A stretch of DNA of 64,000 bases, from the NCBI RefSeq assembly GCF_950295315.1, contig NC_080164.1:13299659-13363658 (forward strand), written 5' to 3'. This DNA comes from Erinaceus europaeus. Its lineage: Eukaryota; Chordata; Mammalia; Eulipotyphla; Erinaceidae. This document shows, piece by piece, positions 55,341 to 64,000 of the stretch; within the stretch, counting starts at the first letter, position 1, and every line of letters begins with the position of its first letter. The notes beneath the pieces are model-generated. The model saw nothing but the letters and a program-made list of their open reading frames with translations. It made no database searches and was not told the origin of the DNA. The position numbers were made by a program, and so were the translations under genes.

Positions 55341-57733
55341 AGAGTACATCCATCTCTGTGTCTTTCCAAAGATGGCAGACAGACAGAAATCTGCGCAGGT
55401 GCCTCTACACCTGTAGGTTTATCCTCTGGGTTTCTCTGGAGTTAGCTGGCAGGAAAAAGTCACTCAGACAAGCTCATTCCACACTCTCCTGTCCAGGTAG
55501 GGTGGTGAAATGGACTCAGGTCTCCCAGATGCCAGTGTGGTGGTGTCTCCATTTCCTCCCCTAATTCCAATGTACCTAGTACTGTTTATTATCAACCAGT
55601 TTATAGATCTCTAGTTAATATTTGCTCAGAGCTTATGTTGATTTCTCAATACATGCAATTTTCTGGTTTCATCTTTATCTTTAAGGATTAGATTGGATCG
55701 AGCTGCAGCGTAGTAATTTCATTTTTATCTTATGCCTTACAGTTTTATGTTCTTGTAATAGCACTTGCTTTCCCTTTTTTATTTAATTAAATATATCTTA
55801 TTTCACAACTCCAGCATTTTTGTTTCAGAGTTTATTTATTTAACAGCTGGCAGGGTGCTGGTGCTTTGTAGAGGGAACCACGCCGGGTATTTTTAGAAAT
55901 TCTGAAGTTGGGAACGCACCAGCTGAGAAGATGGAAGGAAAATCTGAACTTGGGAGATGAATGCTTGGAGATTAAACTTGGATTGCTTTGGCTGCATGAT
56001 GGAGCGCCATAGATTAAGTCCTTACAACAGAAACAGCAACAAAAACAAACAAACAACAACAAAGTATGTCTGCAAGTATGCTCAAGAAAGAGGCTCCAAG
56101 ATGCTTTCATTGCCTTCTACCGTGCAGCTGGCGCTGTTCCGAGGTTGAGCCAACTCAGGAATAGCAGACAAGTACCACCCTAGTGAAGTGCCACCCTCCT
56201 CCGAGGGTACTGCTCATCTGTTTGTAAGGCTTTCCTTTGTCCCCAGTGACCAAGACCCTTGCTAACACAGACAGGGATCTTTGTGGGTCATGTCCAGGTA
56301 TATAGGGGCATCTGGCCAAAGGAAGCATAGAACTCTGATTCAGAGTGGACTAGGGTGACAGTGATGGAATTAGATACTGAGCTGAGGTCCATAGTACCCT
56401 CCTCCCTCACCCCCACCCCGGTCACCAGTCTCCAGGAAACAAGCTTGCAGTCTGGGTGAGTTATCAGGGCACCTCGGGTATAAAATGTCTCTGGGTGCTC
56501 ACAATCAGGGTTTGGGGAAGTTGGTGTGGTCTTTAGTGAGACTTCCTGAAATGCCTGTGCTTGACACCTCCTCAGCTCCCAGGACCCAGTGGGGCCCTCC
56601 TGCAGACTCTGCTCTTTTATTGTGCCAGCCTCCACTGCTCAGAGGTCACAGGTGGGAGGCGATTGGTTGCTGGTTCTCCGGGGTTTCAGATTTCACAGGC
56701 ACCTGCAGCTTTTGAAAGCACCCAGCCACTAACTTCCACAGGCTGAGTTGCTGGACACGCTTCCTTTTTTTACAGGTATCCAGTTGAGAAAAAAAAAAAT
56801 GTCAGAAGATTTTCTTCTTCAATCATGCTGCTGGGCCACCAGACTTCACTCACTCTCTGAGGTGCTTCTCCCACCCTCCGCCACTCTCTGAATGGAGCCT
56901 GAGTCATCTTACAGCTGGGTAGTGTGGTAGACTCCCAAAGGGCTCCAGGCATCCCCAACTTAGGCATTCTCTACACAGTGATCCTTGAGGAAGAGGCCCT
57001 GGACCAGCAGCAGAGTCATATCATCCTCACACTCAAACTTGACAGCAATGTCAATCCTCAGGTCCCACTCCACAACAAATGAATCAGAAAGAAGATCGGG
57101 CCATGGGGTCCAGCAATTCAAGCTTCAGCCTGCCTGCCAGGTGAGTCTGCTATGCAGTGTCACCTCAAGATTTAAAAAAAAAAAATCACAGTTCTGTGTG
57201 TACAAGTTAAGGGAGACCCCACACTACTTTCTATCTTAAAAGCCCTTGTGTTACTCTGATACGTTCCCCTGTGTGTGTCTGGGGTCTTGTCACTTGCTGT
57301 CCTCTCGTCCATACTTGAGGCTCCTGCCTAGCTGCTCCCCAGATGGGGAAATCTTTCCCCTTCACTACTTCCTGTTCTCCAGGAATAATGTCCATATGTC
57401 TGATATCAGATTATTCTGTTGAAAGCGTGCACACAGCAGGGTTCAGAGTCCCAGGGATGGATTAACACTGCAGGGTGATGTGCAGGCTGGGCGTGGAGCC
57501 CATCATCTACCCCGTGTTGAGCACTGACCACAGACAGCTCCCTGCAATGCCCCACTGCACACTCGCCAAAGGGCTGGGGTTAGGGTACAGAAAAACGAAT
57601 ACTTATCAAAGAAAATAGATAAAGAAGAACCATGAAGGACTAGTGGAAGCTAAGAGGACAATGTACCTAAGTTCAAAACTGAATGTTAAAAAGAGAAATT
57701 TCCAGGAATAGACAGTGGAGTAGGAACCTGTGT
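55341..57733. other. Mostly unique sequence, no gene seen
   Basis: Contains AT-rich stretches (55560-55860) that might include another conserved block. A stretch at 56790-57190 has short A runs but no clear pseudogene structure. No exon supported. Confidence 0.4.
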
Positions 57734-57864
57734 AAAAAAAAGAAAGGAAGGAGAGAAGGAAGGTAGAAAGAAAGAAAGAAAGAAAGAATGAAAGAAAGAA
57801 AGAAAGAAAGAAAGAAAGAAGAATGAAAGAAAGGAAGGAAGGAAGGAAGGAAGGAAGGAAGGGA

Positions 57865-57916
<52 letters not shown>

Positions 57917-57936
57917 GAGAAGGAAAGAAAGAAAGA
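57734..57936. repeat. (GAAA)n / (GGAA)n microsatellite
   Basis: About 200 bp, with a central GGAA block (57831-57860) between GAAA arrays. The minus strand gives Phe/Leu/Ser-rich artefact frames (up to 127 codons). Confidence 0.97.
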
Positions 57937-57937
57937 T

Positions 57938-58072
57938 GGGACTGCATGAGGTGGCACACCTGGTTGAGCACACATGTTAAAATGTTCAAGAATGCAGGTT
58001 CAAGTCCCTGTCCCCACCTGTAGGAGGGAAGATTAGCAAGTGATGAACTAGTGTTGCAGGTGTCTCTCTGTG

Positions 58073-58149
<77 letters not shown>

Positions 58150-58197
58150 CCCTTGATTTCTGGCTGGTTTCTCTAATGCATAAATAAATAAATAAAT
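57938..58197 (+). repeat. ERI-type SINE 'B' with (CT)n(TA)n expansion
   Basis: GGGACTGCATGAGGTGGCAC head, CAGGTTCAAGTCCCTGTCCC near 57996, CT run 58077-58107, TA run 58107-58142, then an AATAAATAAATAAAT tail. The SINE follows directly on the GAAA array. Confidence 0.87.
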
Positions 58198-58344
58198 GTA
58201 ATTCAAAGGATGAAAGGGGGAAAGGTAGCTCTTGCTTGCCTGGCCCAGAGGCCAGCACCTCCCTTCAGAACTCTTCAACAATACTGGCACCCCACAAGTA
58301 AGGAAGAGCCCTTCCTGAAATAACTCAGTGCCCGCATTTTAAGG

Positions 58345-58487
58345 GGAATTGTGTTTTTATTTTTATATGTGTGAGACAATGCAGAGAACAGTTTCAGGCT
58401 GGCATATACAATGAGAGGGATTGAACAGCCAGTGGCCTCGGGCAGGCAAGTCCTGAGTTCTACCTCTGAGCTCTCTTCCTCAGTTGA
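58345..58487 (-). repeat. Old SINE fragment
   Basis: 'tttttatttttatatgtgtg', 'gctggcatatacaatgagag' and GGGATTGAACAGCCAGTGGC (reversed B-box region near 58419). Confidence 0.55.
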
Positions 58488-58880
58488 TAAGCAGAACCAG
58501 TCCCAGGGAAGGACACAGGGTGAGCACAGAGATCCAGTGCAGGGACCCAGGCTCCCCAGGCATGCCTGTCACCCCATCGTCCTGTGACAGGAAACTCTAC
58601 CCTACCCCATACACAGCCAGACTCCAGAGGCTGACTGTACCTGGCTGGGTCACGCCATACTGAGTCCTCCCCTGACAGCTGCCTAAGCACAGAACAGTGC
58701 TTGGACACACTCCCCACCCCCAGCAGGATGAAGTGGTCACTAAACTTTCCATAGCTATGGAGAGGTGGCCTTCAAAGCCGCCTCTATGTCTCAAAGCCTT
58801 TAAGAGCCACTGTCTTTTCCAGAGTCTCTGCCACAGTCCAGAATGAACCCTGCAGCTTGGGGCCACATGGGGAAGGGACA
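58488..58880. other. Unique sequence, no feature seen
   Basis: Minus-strand frames of 85 and 102 codons lie here without domain support. Confidence 0.4.
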
Positions 58881-58884
58881 GCTC

Positions 58885-59115
58885 TTGAATTTCTGCTTTT
58901 AGCATCTGCGGCTTTCAAGGGTGTTTTGCCTTTCAGATTTATTTCGGCAAGTTGCTGTTAATTGTGTTTTCAATTAGTTATGTTTAAAACATCTTGAGAT
59001 TTGGGCAAGTGAAATTGCAGTGCATTAATAATTATTAAACAGAGGTTCTAATCCATTATTTATTGAATAAATTTTTAATACTAATGCAGAATCCATTGTC
59101 ACTGCCACCATAAGT
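58885..59115. promoter_or_regulatory. Candidate conserved non-coding element
   Basis: AT-rich with many homeodomain-like cores: GTTAATTGTG near 58957, TCAATTAGTTATG near 58970 and GCATTAATAATTATTAAAC near 59022. Repeat-free. Resembles a developmental enhancer by composition only. Confidence 0.35.
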
Positions 59116-59660
59116 TTGGCCATTAAGTGGGGGGGGGGGGGGAAGCTGACAGAAGAAAATTGAAGCTCCAGGATTCTGAAGCGAAGGCCTGTGGAGAGAG
59201 AGCTTCCTGGAAGAGGAACTGGCAGCTGCTTCTCTTCTCTGTCTGTTTAAGCAAGGCTTTGCCACCTAGACAGAGAGTGGCTGTCCACATAGTAGAAACT
59301 CCATAAATGCTTGCACAAGGAGCAAGCCAATGGGCGGGTACACACATGACTTGAACCTGGAGGAGTCAGACTAGAGAGACTCTTTGGAGCCAAAGATTTT
59401 TTTTTTCTAGTTTAGTGGCTGACAAGCACTGGCAGAGCATTCTGTACACGACATGTCCGTCATGGGTAAGACTAAATCCCTTCCCGCTCAGTCTGACAGG
59501 TAGCTAGGATGCACATTTAAATAGAATTATAATAAGATGTGGTGACCCAAGATGGTGCAGGAGTCCATATTGTGGAGAGGGAGACCCCATGGAGCCAGAA
59601 GAGCTCTTCAGTCAAGAGAAGCTGTTTGCTCCAAATGCCAAGTTTTACAGATACTGAAAT
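59116..59660. other. Unique sequence, no feature seen
   Basis: A G run lies at 59129-59141. No exon supported. Confidence 0.4.
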
Positions 59661-59664
59661 GAGG

Positions 59665-59757
59665 GAGAGCCAAGGCGGTGGCACACAAGGCAGAGTGCAT
59701 GTCTTTGGCACGAAGCCCTGGTTTCAATCTCACACACTGCATAAGAAAGCAATAAAA
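59665..59757 (+). repeat. Degenerate SINE head
   Basis: AGCCAAGGCGGTGGCACACA head and GGTTTCAATCTCACAC near 59720; short and diverged. Confidence 0.55.
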
Positions 59758-59758
59758 G

Positions 59759-59917
59759 GAAGTAGTGCGGTAGCGCAGCGGTTAAGCACACGTGGCACAA
59801 AATGCAAGGACCTGCATAAGGATCCCGGTTCGAGCCCCCAGCTCCCCACCTGCAGGGGAGTTGCTTCACAGGTAGTGAAGCAGGTCTGCAGGTGTAAAAA
59901 AAATAAAAATAAAAACT
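59759..59917 (+). repeat. ERI-type SINE 'A', head only with a short A tail
   Basis: GGAAGTAGTGCGGTAGCGCA head, B box GGTTCGAGCCC at 59827-59837, then GGTCTGCAGGTGT followed at once by an A-rich tail. The CT centre and AAC tail are missing, so only the tRNA-like part plus its extension was copied or kept. Confidence 0.88.
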
Positions 59918-60135
59918 GGGGCCGGTGGTGGCACACCTGGTTGAGTGCACGTTAGTTACTATGCACAGGGACCCAGGTTCAAATCCCCAGGCCCCACCTG
60001 CAAATGGAAAGCTTCTCAAGCAGTGAAGCAGGGCTGAAGGTGCATTTGTCTCTCTTCCCCTCTGTCTCCCCCTTCCTTCTTGATTTTTGCCTGTCTCTAC
60101 CAAATAAATAAATAAATAAATACTTACATAAAATT
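59918..60135 (+). repeat. ERI-type SINE, 'B' head
   Basis: GGGGCCGGTGGTGGCACACC head, CAGGTTCAAATCCCCAGGCC near 59974, CT centre and AAATAAATAAATAAATAAAT tail; inserted at the end of the shortened 'A' copy. Confidence 0.88.
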
Positions 60136-60234
60136 ACCAAAAAAAAGAATCCAGGTTATTTAAGAAAGGGAGAGAGAGAGAGAGATGAACCAAAAACAAC
60201 AGGTGCCTTGGCTTCTCTCACAACAAAATAAAAT

Positions 60235-60342
60235 TTGCGCCAAAAACAAAGCTTAGCAGTAGAACCCTTGCCTTGCACAGATGAGGTGCAGGATTCCGAG
60301 CTTGCTTCTCCATTAATGACAAGGGTGATAGAAAGGGACAGG
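60235..60342 (+). repeat. Degenerate SINE fragment
   Basis: AAGCTTAGCAGTAGAACCCT and GGTGCAGGATTCCGAGC near 60285; very diverged. Confidence 0.4.
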
Positions 60343-60466
60343 TAATGCAAACATGTGTGCAGGCAGGAGCAAAGACACTTAGGGCTGTGTTCCAGGTCAT
60401 ATGGGGTTTCCTGTGGGAAAGAGGAAGTGGGGCTGGGGCTGAGGGTGGAGCAGGTAGGGAAGGTCA

Positions 60467-60768
60467 TTCTTTATTATTATTATTATTATTTATTTCCCCT
60501 TTTTTTCCCCTTGATGCTTTATTGTTGCTGTAGTTATTGTTGTTGTTGATGATGATGTTATCGTTGCTGGATAGGACAAAGAAAAATGGAGAGAGGAGGG
60601 GAAGACAGAGAGGGGGAGAGAAAGAGAAATACCTGCAGACCTGCTTCAACACTTGTGAAGCCAACCCCCTGCAGGTGGGGAGCCAGGGCTTGAACCAGGA
60701 TCCTTATGCCGGTCCTCGCGTTTTGTGCCACCTGCACTTAACCCGCTGAGCTACCGCCCAACCCTAGG
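60467..60768 (-). repeat. ERI-type SINE, 'A' head
   Basis: Reversed tail with ATT repeats at 60470-60492, GTTGCTGTAGTTATTG, GA-rich centre, GGGCTTGAACCAGGATCC near 60686, head ending CCGCCCAACCC. Flanking TAGGGAAGGTCA / TAGGGAGGTCA. Confidence 0.92.
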
Positions 60769-61030
60769 GAGGTCAAACTTGAGGAATCTGATGCTAACAC
60801 TGCAGACAAGCCTAGGGAAGGGACTAGCCAAGGGACTGTGGTTGGCAACTCACGTTCTGTTCCACCAAGTGAACTGAGGAGTCTGCTTGAAGGCTGTGGA
60901 GAAGGCAGGGTGGCCAGTAAGTGGGGTAGGTGCGAGGAGAATTGGGATTAGAGCAGGGGCAGCTTCAGGCAGAGGCTTAGTGGGCTGACTTGTGTCAGGG
61001 TTGGAGGAGCGTCATAATGGCTAAAAATAT
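60769..61030. other. Unique sequence, no feature seen
   Basis: No repeat or exon recognised. Confidence 0.4.
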
Positions 61031-61048
61031 TAAGGCTATGTTAGCTTT

Positions 61049-61350
61049 CTTTCTTTTAAATAATTTTTCTATCTTCTTTAAAATATTTATTAATTCTCTT
61101 TTGCTGCCCTTGTTGTTTTATTGTTGTAATTATTATTACTGTCACTATTGTTGGATAAGACAGAGAGAAATGGAGAGAGATGGGGAAGACAGAGAGGGGG
61201 AGAGAAAGACAGACACCTGCAGACCTGCTTCACCACTTGTGAAGCAACTCCTCTGCAGGTGGGAAGCCGGGGGCTCAAACCAGGATCCTTATTCCGGTCC
61301 TTGTGCTTTGCACCATGTGCACTTAACCCGCTGCGCTACCGCCCAACTCC
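61049..61350 (-). repeat. ERI-type SINE, 'A' head
   Basis: Reversed tail, GA-rich centre, GGGGGCTCAAACCAGGATCC near 61268, head ending CCGCCCAACTCC. Duplication CTATGTTAGCTTTCT / CTATGCTAGCTTTTT around 61034 and 61351. Confidence 0.93.
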
Positions 61351-61365
61351 CTATGCTAGCTTTTT

Positions 61366-62338
61366 AAAGGATGTTCACATGAAGGTCTGGCAAATAGGCA
61401 GCTGTGGGGGTGAGCCAAAGACACATGTCGAACTCTAGATGGAAAATTGTTTAGGCATGGGAGTCTCAAGCATTTGTCCAGAATCTGCTATGCCTGACAA
61501 TTGATTGATCAAGTTGTCTAAAGAAACATTAAAAATGATTATCTGTGAGTCTGAAGTGAAATTGAATTCAACATAGCCTCTAATGTCTGTATTTAGGGTA
61601 AAGAGATGATATAGTCAGAAAAGAAGGCCTGAAGAACAAAAATAGATTTAAAAAAAATTTTCATATCAGTTTGAGATTTAAACCACAACTACTGAATCAA
61701 TCAGTTTTTATTACAAAGTGTGCTTCTAAACCTTTAGGGACCTAGGGGTGGGAGAATGACATATGCAGTCCCCTCTCTAGATTGATCAAAATCCCTCAGA
61801 AGCTTTGACCCTCACCCAGCTCCACCTCTCTGCCTCTTTTCCTGCAGCCTTCTCTGATCACTGGGGACTAATCAGCCTTTAATCCTCTAAACCCCTTCAG
61901 CCCCTCCTTCTTCTGGTTCTCCACATGCCCCTGGGGCTGCTAACTTGTGCTGCTCAACCACAGACTCTCTGGAGACCACACTCATCTCACTCTCTGCAGA
62001 GATTTCTGTAGGGCCCAGGGCTGAAGAGAGTGATTAGCAGGACTTCCAGAGGGGAGGCTTGGGAACACTACCAGCCTCAGGGAGACTTCTGCTTTCCCAG
62101 CCCTGCTCTGCATCCAGAGTGACAGACATGAGCTCATGCCAGGTGCTCAGTGAGGACCTGGGTCAGAACAGCCACGTCCTCATGCCACACCTACATCAGT
62201 TTTCAGTGCCAACAGAGCTCTGAGATCCTGGATCATACAACCTTAGAAACTGGAGAAAAGAGAAAGAGAGGAGGGAGAAGGGGAGGTGCGCTAGGTTTGA
62301 AAACCCTTCAGCTTCAGTGGCATTCCTGGAAAGACTTC
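61366..62338. other. Unique sequence, no feature seen
   Basis: A weakly L2-like stretch may lie at 61790-61870, not firm enough to call. No exon supported. Confidence 0.4.
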
Positions 62339-62344
62339 CTGGTC

Positions 62345-62710
62345 TGTTGGGCTGCGTCTCGGGGGAGAGAGAAGTGAGCGAAGCTAAGAGGGAACACAAA
62401 TCTTTATTCATGCGGGCACCTCAGAGTTGGGAGATAGCACAGTGGTTCGGGCCATGTGGAGCTAGCAAAATGGCCACCTCCCGCTACTCACAGCAACCCT
62501 CCTCTGCCATCCGGTCACCGAAGTGAAGGGGCTAAGAGAGAGAGGGGCGGAATAAGAAGGGCTTTTATAGGAGAAATTCCGGAAGTAACAAGTTGGAATA
62601 GTATTGGCTAAGAAACAAGGCACTCCGGGAATAGCATTTCTCGCAGGAATTGACAATAGCCTGAGGGGACAGCATGGTAGATGTGACCGCATCTGCACAA
62701 TTTCCCAACA
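62345..62710 (-). mobile_element. Solo LTR, class II ERV-like, family 2
   Basis: A 366-bp element with TGTTGGG...CCCAACA ends and perfect 6-bp duplication CTGGTC (62339-62344 and 62711-62716). Minus-strand order: GC-rich box (reversed AGAGGGGCGG at 62541-62550), TATA box (CTATAAAAGC, reversed at 62561-62570), AATAAAGA (62401-62408). Sequence differs from family 1. No internal proviral part. Confidence 0.9.
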
Positions 62711-62716
62711 CTGGTC

Positions 62717-62998
62717 ACATGGAAAAAATGATCCAAAGACAGTTGTGCTGGGGAAACTATCAAGGAGGGAGTAATATAGGAAGTTAGTTAGGAGGTGGTC
62801 ATATCTGCCTTCAGGACAAGTGTGTCTAGTCATGCAGACTCAAAAGTGAGGTGTCGGACAAAGAGATGCACAATGAGGCAGAAAGATTTCAACCAAACCA
62901 GGAAGCTGTCCCCATCCTTCCAGACAAAATCCACTATTCTTTCCTCTGTCTTATGGCCTGCTTATCTTGCTACCTGTTTCCCTACCTGTTCCTACAGA
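62717..62998. other. Unique sequence, no feature seen
   Basis: No repeat or exon recognised. Confidence 0.4.
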
Positions 62999-63122
62999 TA
63001 AGTGTGAGGTCCTGGAGGCCAGAACCTCCAAGCTCCAAGTTTCACCGTTGCATTCTCTGTAGTGCCTAGAAAATGTTGGCCACACTGCAGATGCTCAGAA
63101 AATTTATGTTGAATGAAAGAAA
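62999..63122 (+). repeat. L2/MIR-type 3' end fragment
   Basis: 'tagtgcctagaaaatgttgg' ... 'cagatgctcagaaaatttat' ... 'gttgaatgaaagaaa' matches the common L2/MIR end ('agtgcctggcacatagtaggtgctcaataaat gttgaatgaat'). Confidence 0.55.
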
Positions 63123-63129
63123 AAACAAT

Positions 63130-63620
63130 GAAGCTTAATTTTTAATTTTATTAGTGATTTAATATTGATTTATAAAATTGCATGTCAATAAGGGTATAAA
63201 TCCACTCCATTCCCACCACCAGGGTTCTGAATCTTCAGTCTCCACACTACAAACCACCAAAGTTTCCCTAAGGTTGTAGACATGGGCCAATCATCATCTT
63301 TACAACTGTCTATATTTGTACATAATTTTGCCCCCTTGTTCTTTCTTATCCAATCCTCTCTTCCCCTCCAAGCCACTCATGACACCATTACTACTTCTAT
63401 ATACCCCTCTCTGTTTCTTCCTCCTCCTCCTCCTCCTCCTCCTCCTCCTCCTCCTCCTCCTTCTTCTCTCTCTCTCTCTCTCTCTCTCTCGGTACTGATG
63501 GAGCTAGAGTTCAGAGCCCTCTTATCTTCTTCCTCCCATCACTTCTCCCCCACTGGGAGTATGGATCAAGGTTGTTTTGGAGTGCATAAGAAAATGTATT
63601 TGCAATGAAATAATTGAGGG
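63130..63620 (-). repeat. L1-type 3' end / family X relative, minus strand
   Basis: T/A-rich start, 'tattagtgatttaatattga', 'ataagggtataaatccactc', 'cattcccaccaccagggttc' read as a reversed L1-type 3' terminus. A (TCC)n/(TC)n expansion lies at 63418-63490, and TGGGAGTATGGATC near 63557 matches an arm of family X. An older relative of the same terminal block. Confidence 0.6.
63418..63491. repeat. (TCC)n then (TC)n microsatellite
   Basis: TCC trinucleotide run, then TTC, then TC dinucleotide run. Confidence 0.97.
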
Positions 63621-64000
63621 TTTCATCAATGACCTTCAAGCCCATCTTGTCTATCATGAGGTTGGCAAGACAGTCTACTGTCAAACAATAGGAAACACAA
63701 TCACGTGGCTTTCTCCATCATTCTACTTATCCAAGGACAAGAGAAAGAGCAGAGGGGAGAGAATGGGCACAGGCTCCAAGGCCACTGCATAACCACATGA
63801 CTTTTAAATTGTGTCTGCTATTGATATTTGGGTCACTTTCTTCCAGGAGGGACTAAAGATCCATTAATAACATTTGGATTTTAGGGAAGTCTTCTTAAAG
63901 GAAATTGTTGTGCCTCGTGAGTACTCTGCATCCTCAGGGAAAAGTAAATCAGGGGAAGACATAACTGAAACAAGCAAACTCGAGAAGAACTGGGTTGGGG
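63621..64000. other. Unique sequence, no feature seen
   Basis: No repeat or exon recognised up to the right edge of the window. Confidence 0.4.

Noticed and set aside
56760..57190. Possible processed pseudogene (short protein-like stretches near 57000-57080)
   Set aside because: A runs are present but there is no AATAAA at a suitable distance, no continuous frame and no duplication.
57606..57989. Phe/Leu/Ser-rich frames resembling membrane proteins
   Set aside because: They are reverse translations of the GAAA/GGAA microsatellite.

Overview
The window looks like mammalian, intergenic or deep-intronic DNA, almost certainly from a hedgehog (Erinaceidae). The diagnostic signal is dozens of tRNA-derived SINEs with a tRNA-like head (A box of the TAGCGCAGCGG type, B box GGTTCGAGCCC), a CT-rich middle and an AAC/AAT-rich tail. 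From memory these are the ERI-type SINEs of erinaceid insectivores. Ancient mammal-wide repeats (MIR, L2-like, old L1, MLT1-type MaLR LTR) fit a eutherian genome. I found no intact protein-coding gene, no convincing exon, no tRNA or rRNA gene and no bacterial-style feature. The many short open frames are chance, microsatellite or retroelement frames.

Layout. 1-500 is a GT-rich minisatellite. 0.5-4.6 kb is mostly unique, with SINEs, a MIR and a possible conserved block. 4.6-9.4 kb is a 5'-truncated L1 carrying three later insertions: two copies of an unrecognised retroposon (called family X here) and a SINE, each with target-site duplications (TSDs). 9.4-21.7 kb is unique sequence with scattered SINEs, an L1 3' end and one X copy. 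21.7-25.9 kb is a dense mosaic: an ancient L1 cut by a solo LTR and SINEs, then a further old L1. 26-31 kb has a possible processed pseudogene and old L2-like sequence. 31-42 kb is the richest repeat cluster, with six X copies, two more LTRs of the same family and many SINEs. 42-64 kb is mainly unique sequence with possible conserved non-coding blocks, large microsatellites (45.4, 47.6 and 57.7 kb), a MaLR LTR, and a fourth LTR of a different family at 62.3 kb.

How the parts relate. The repeats form an insertion chronology: MIR, L2, MaLR and old L1 first, then L1, then SINEs and family X, then the LTRs (one LTR sits inside a SINE, one inside an ancient L1). SINEs and family X have A-rich 3' tails, variable 5' truncation and 11-17 bp TSDs, as expected if the L1 machinery mobilised them. 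The four LTRs have TG...CA ends and 6-bp duplications, as expected of class II (betaretrovirus-like) endogenous retroviruses reduced to solo LTRs. Family X, with a conserved 12-bp inverted repeat and an L1-like 3' end, is the least explained element. I saw no previously undescribed gene system.
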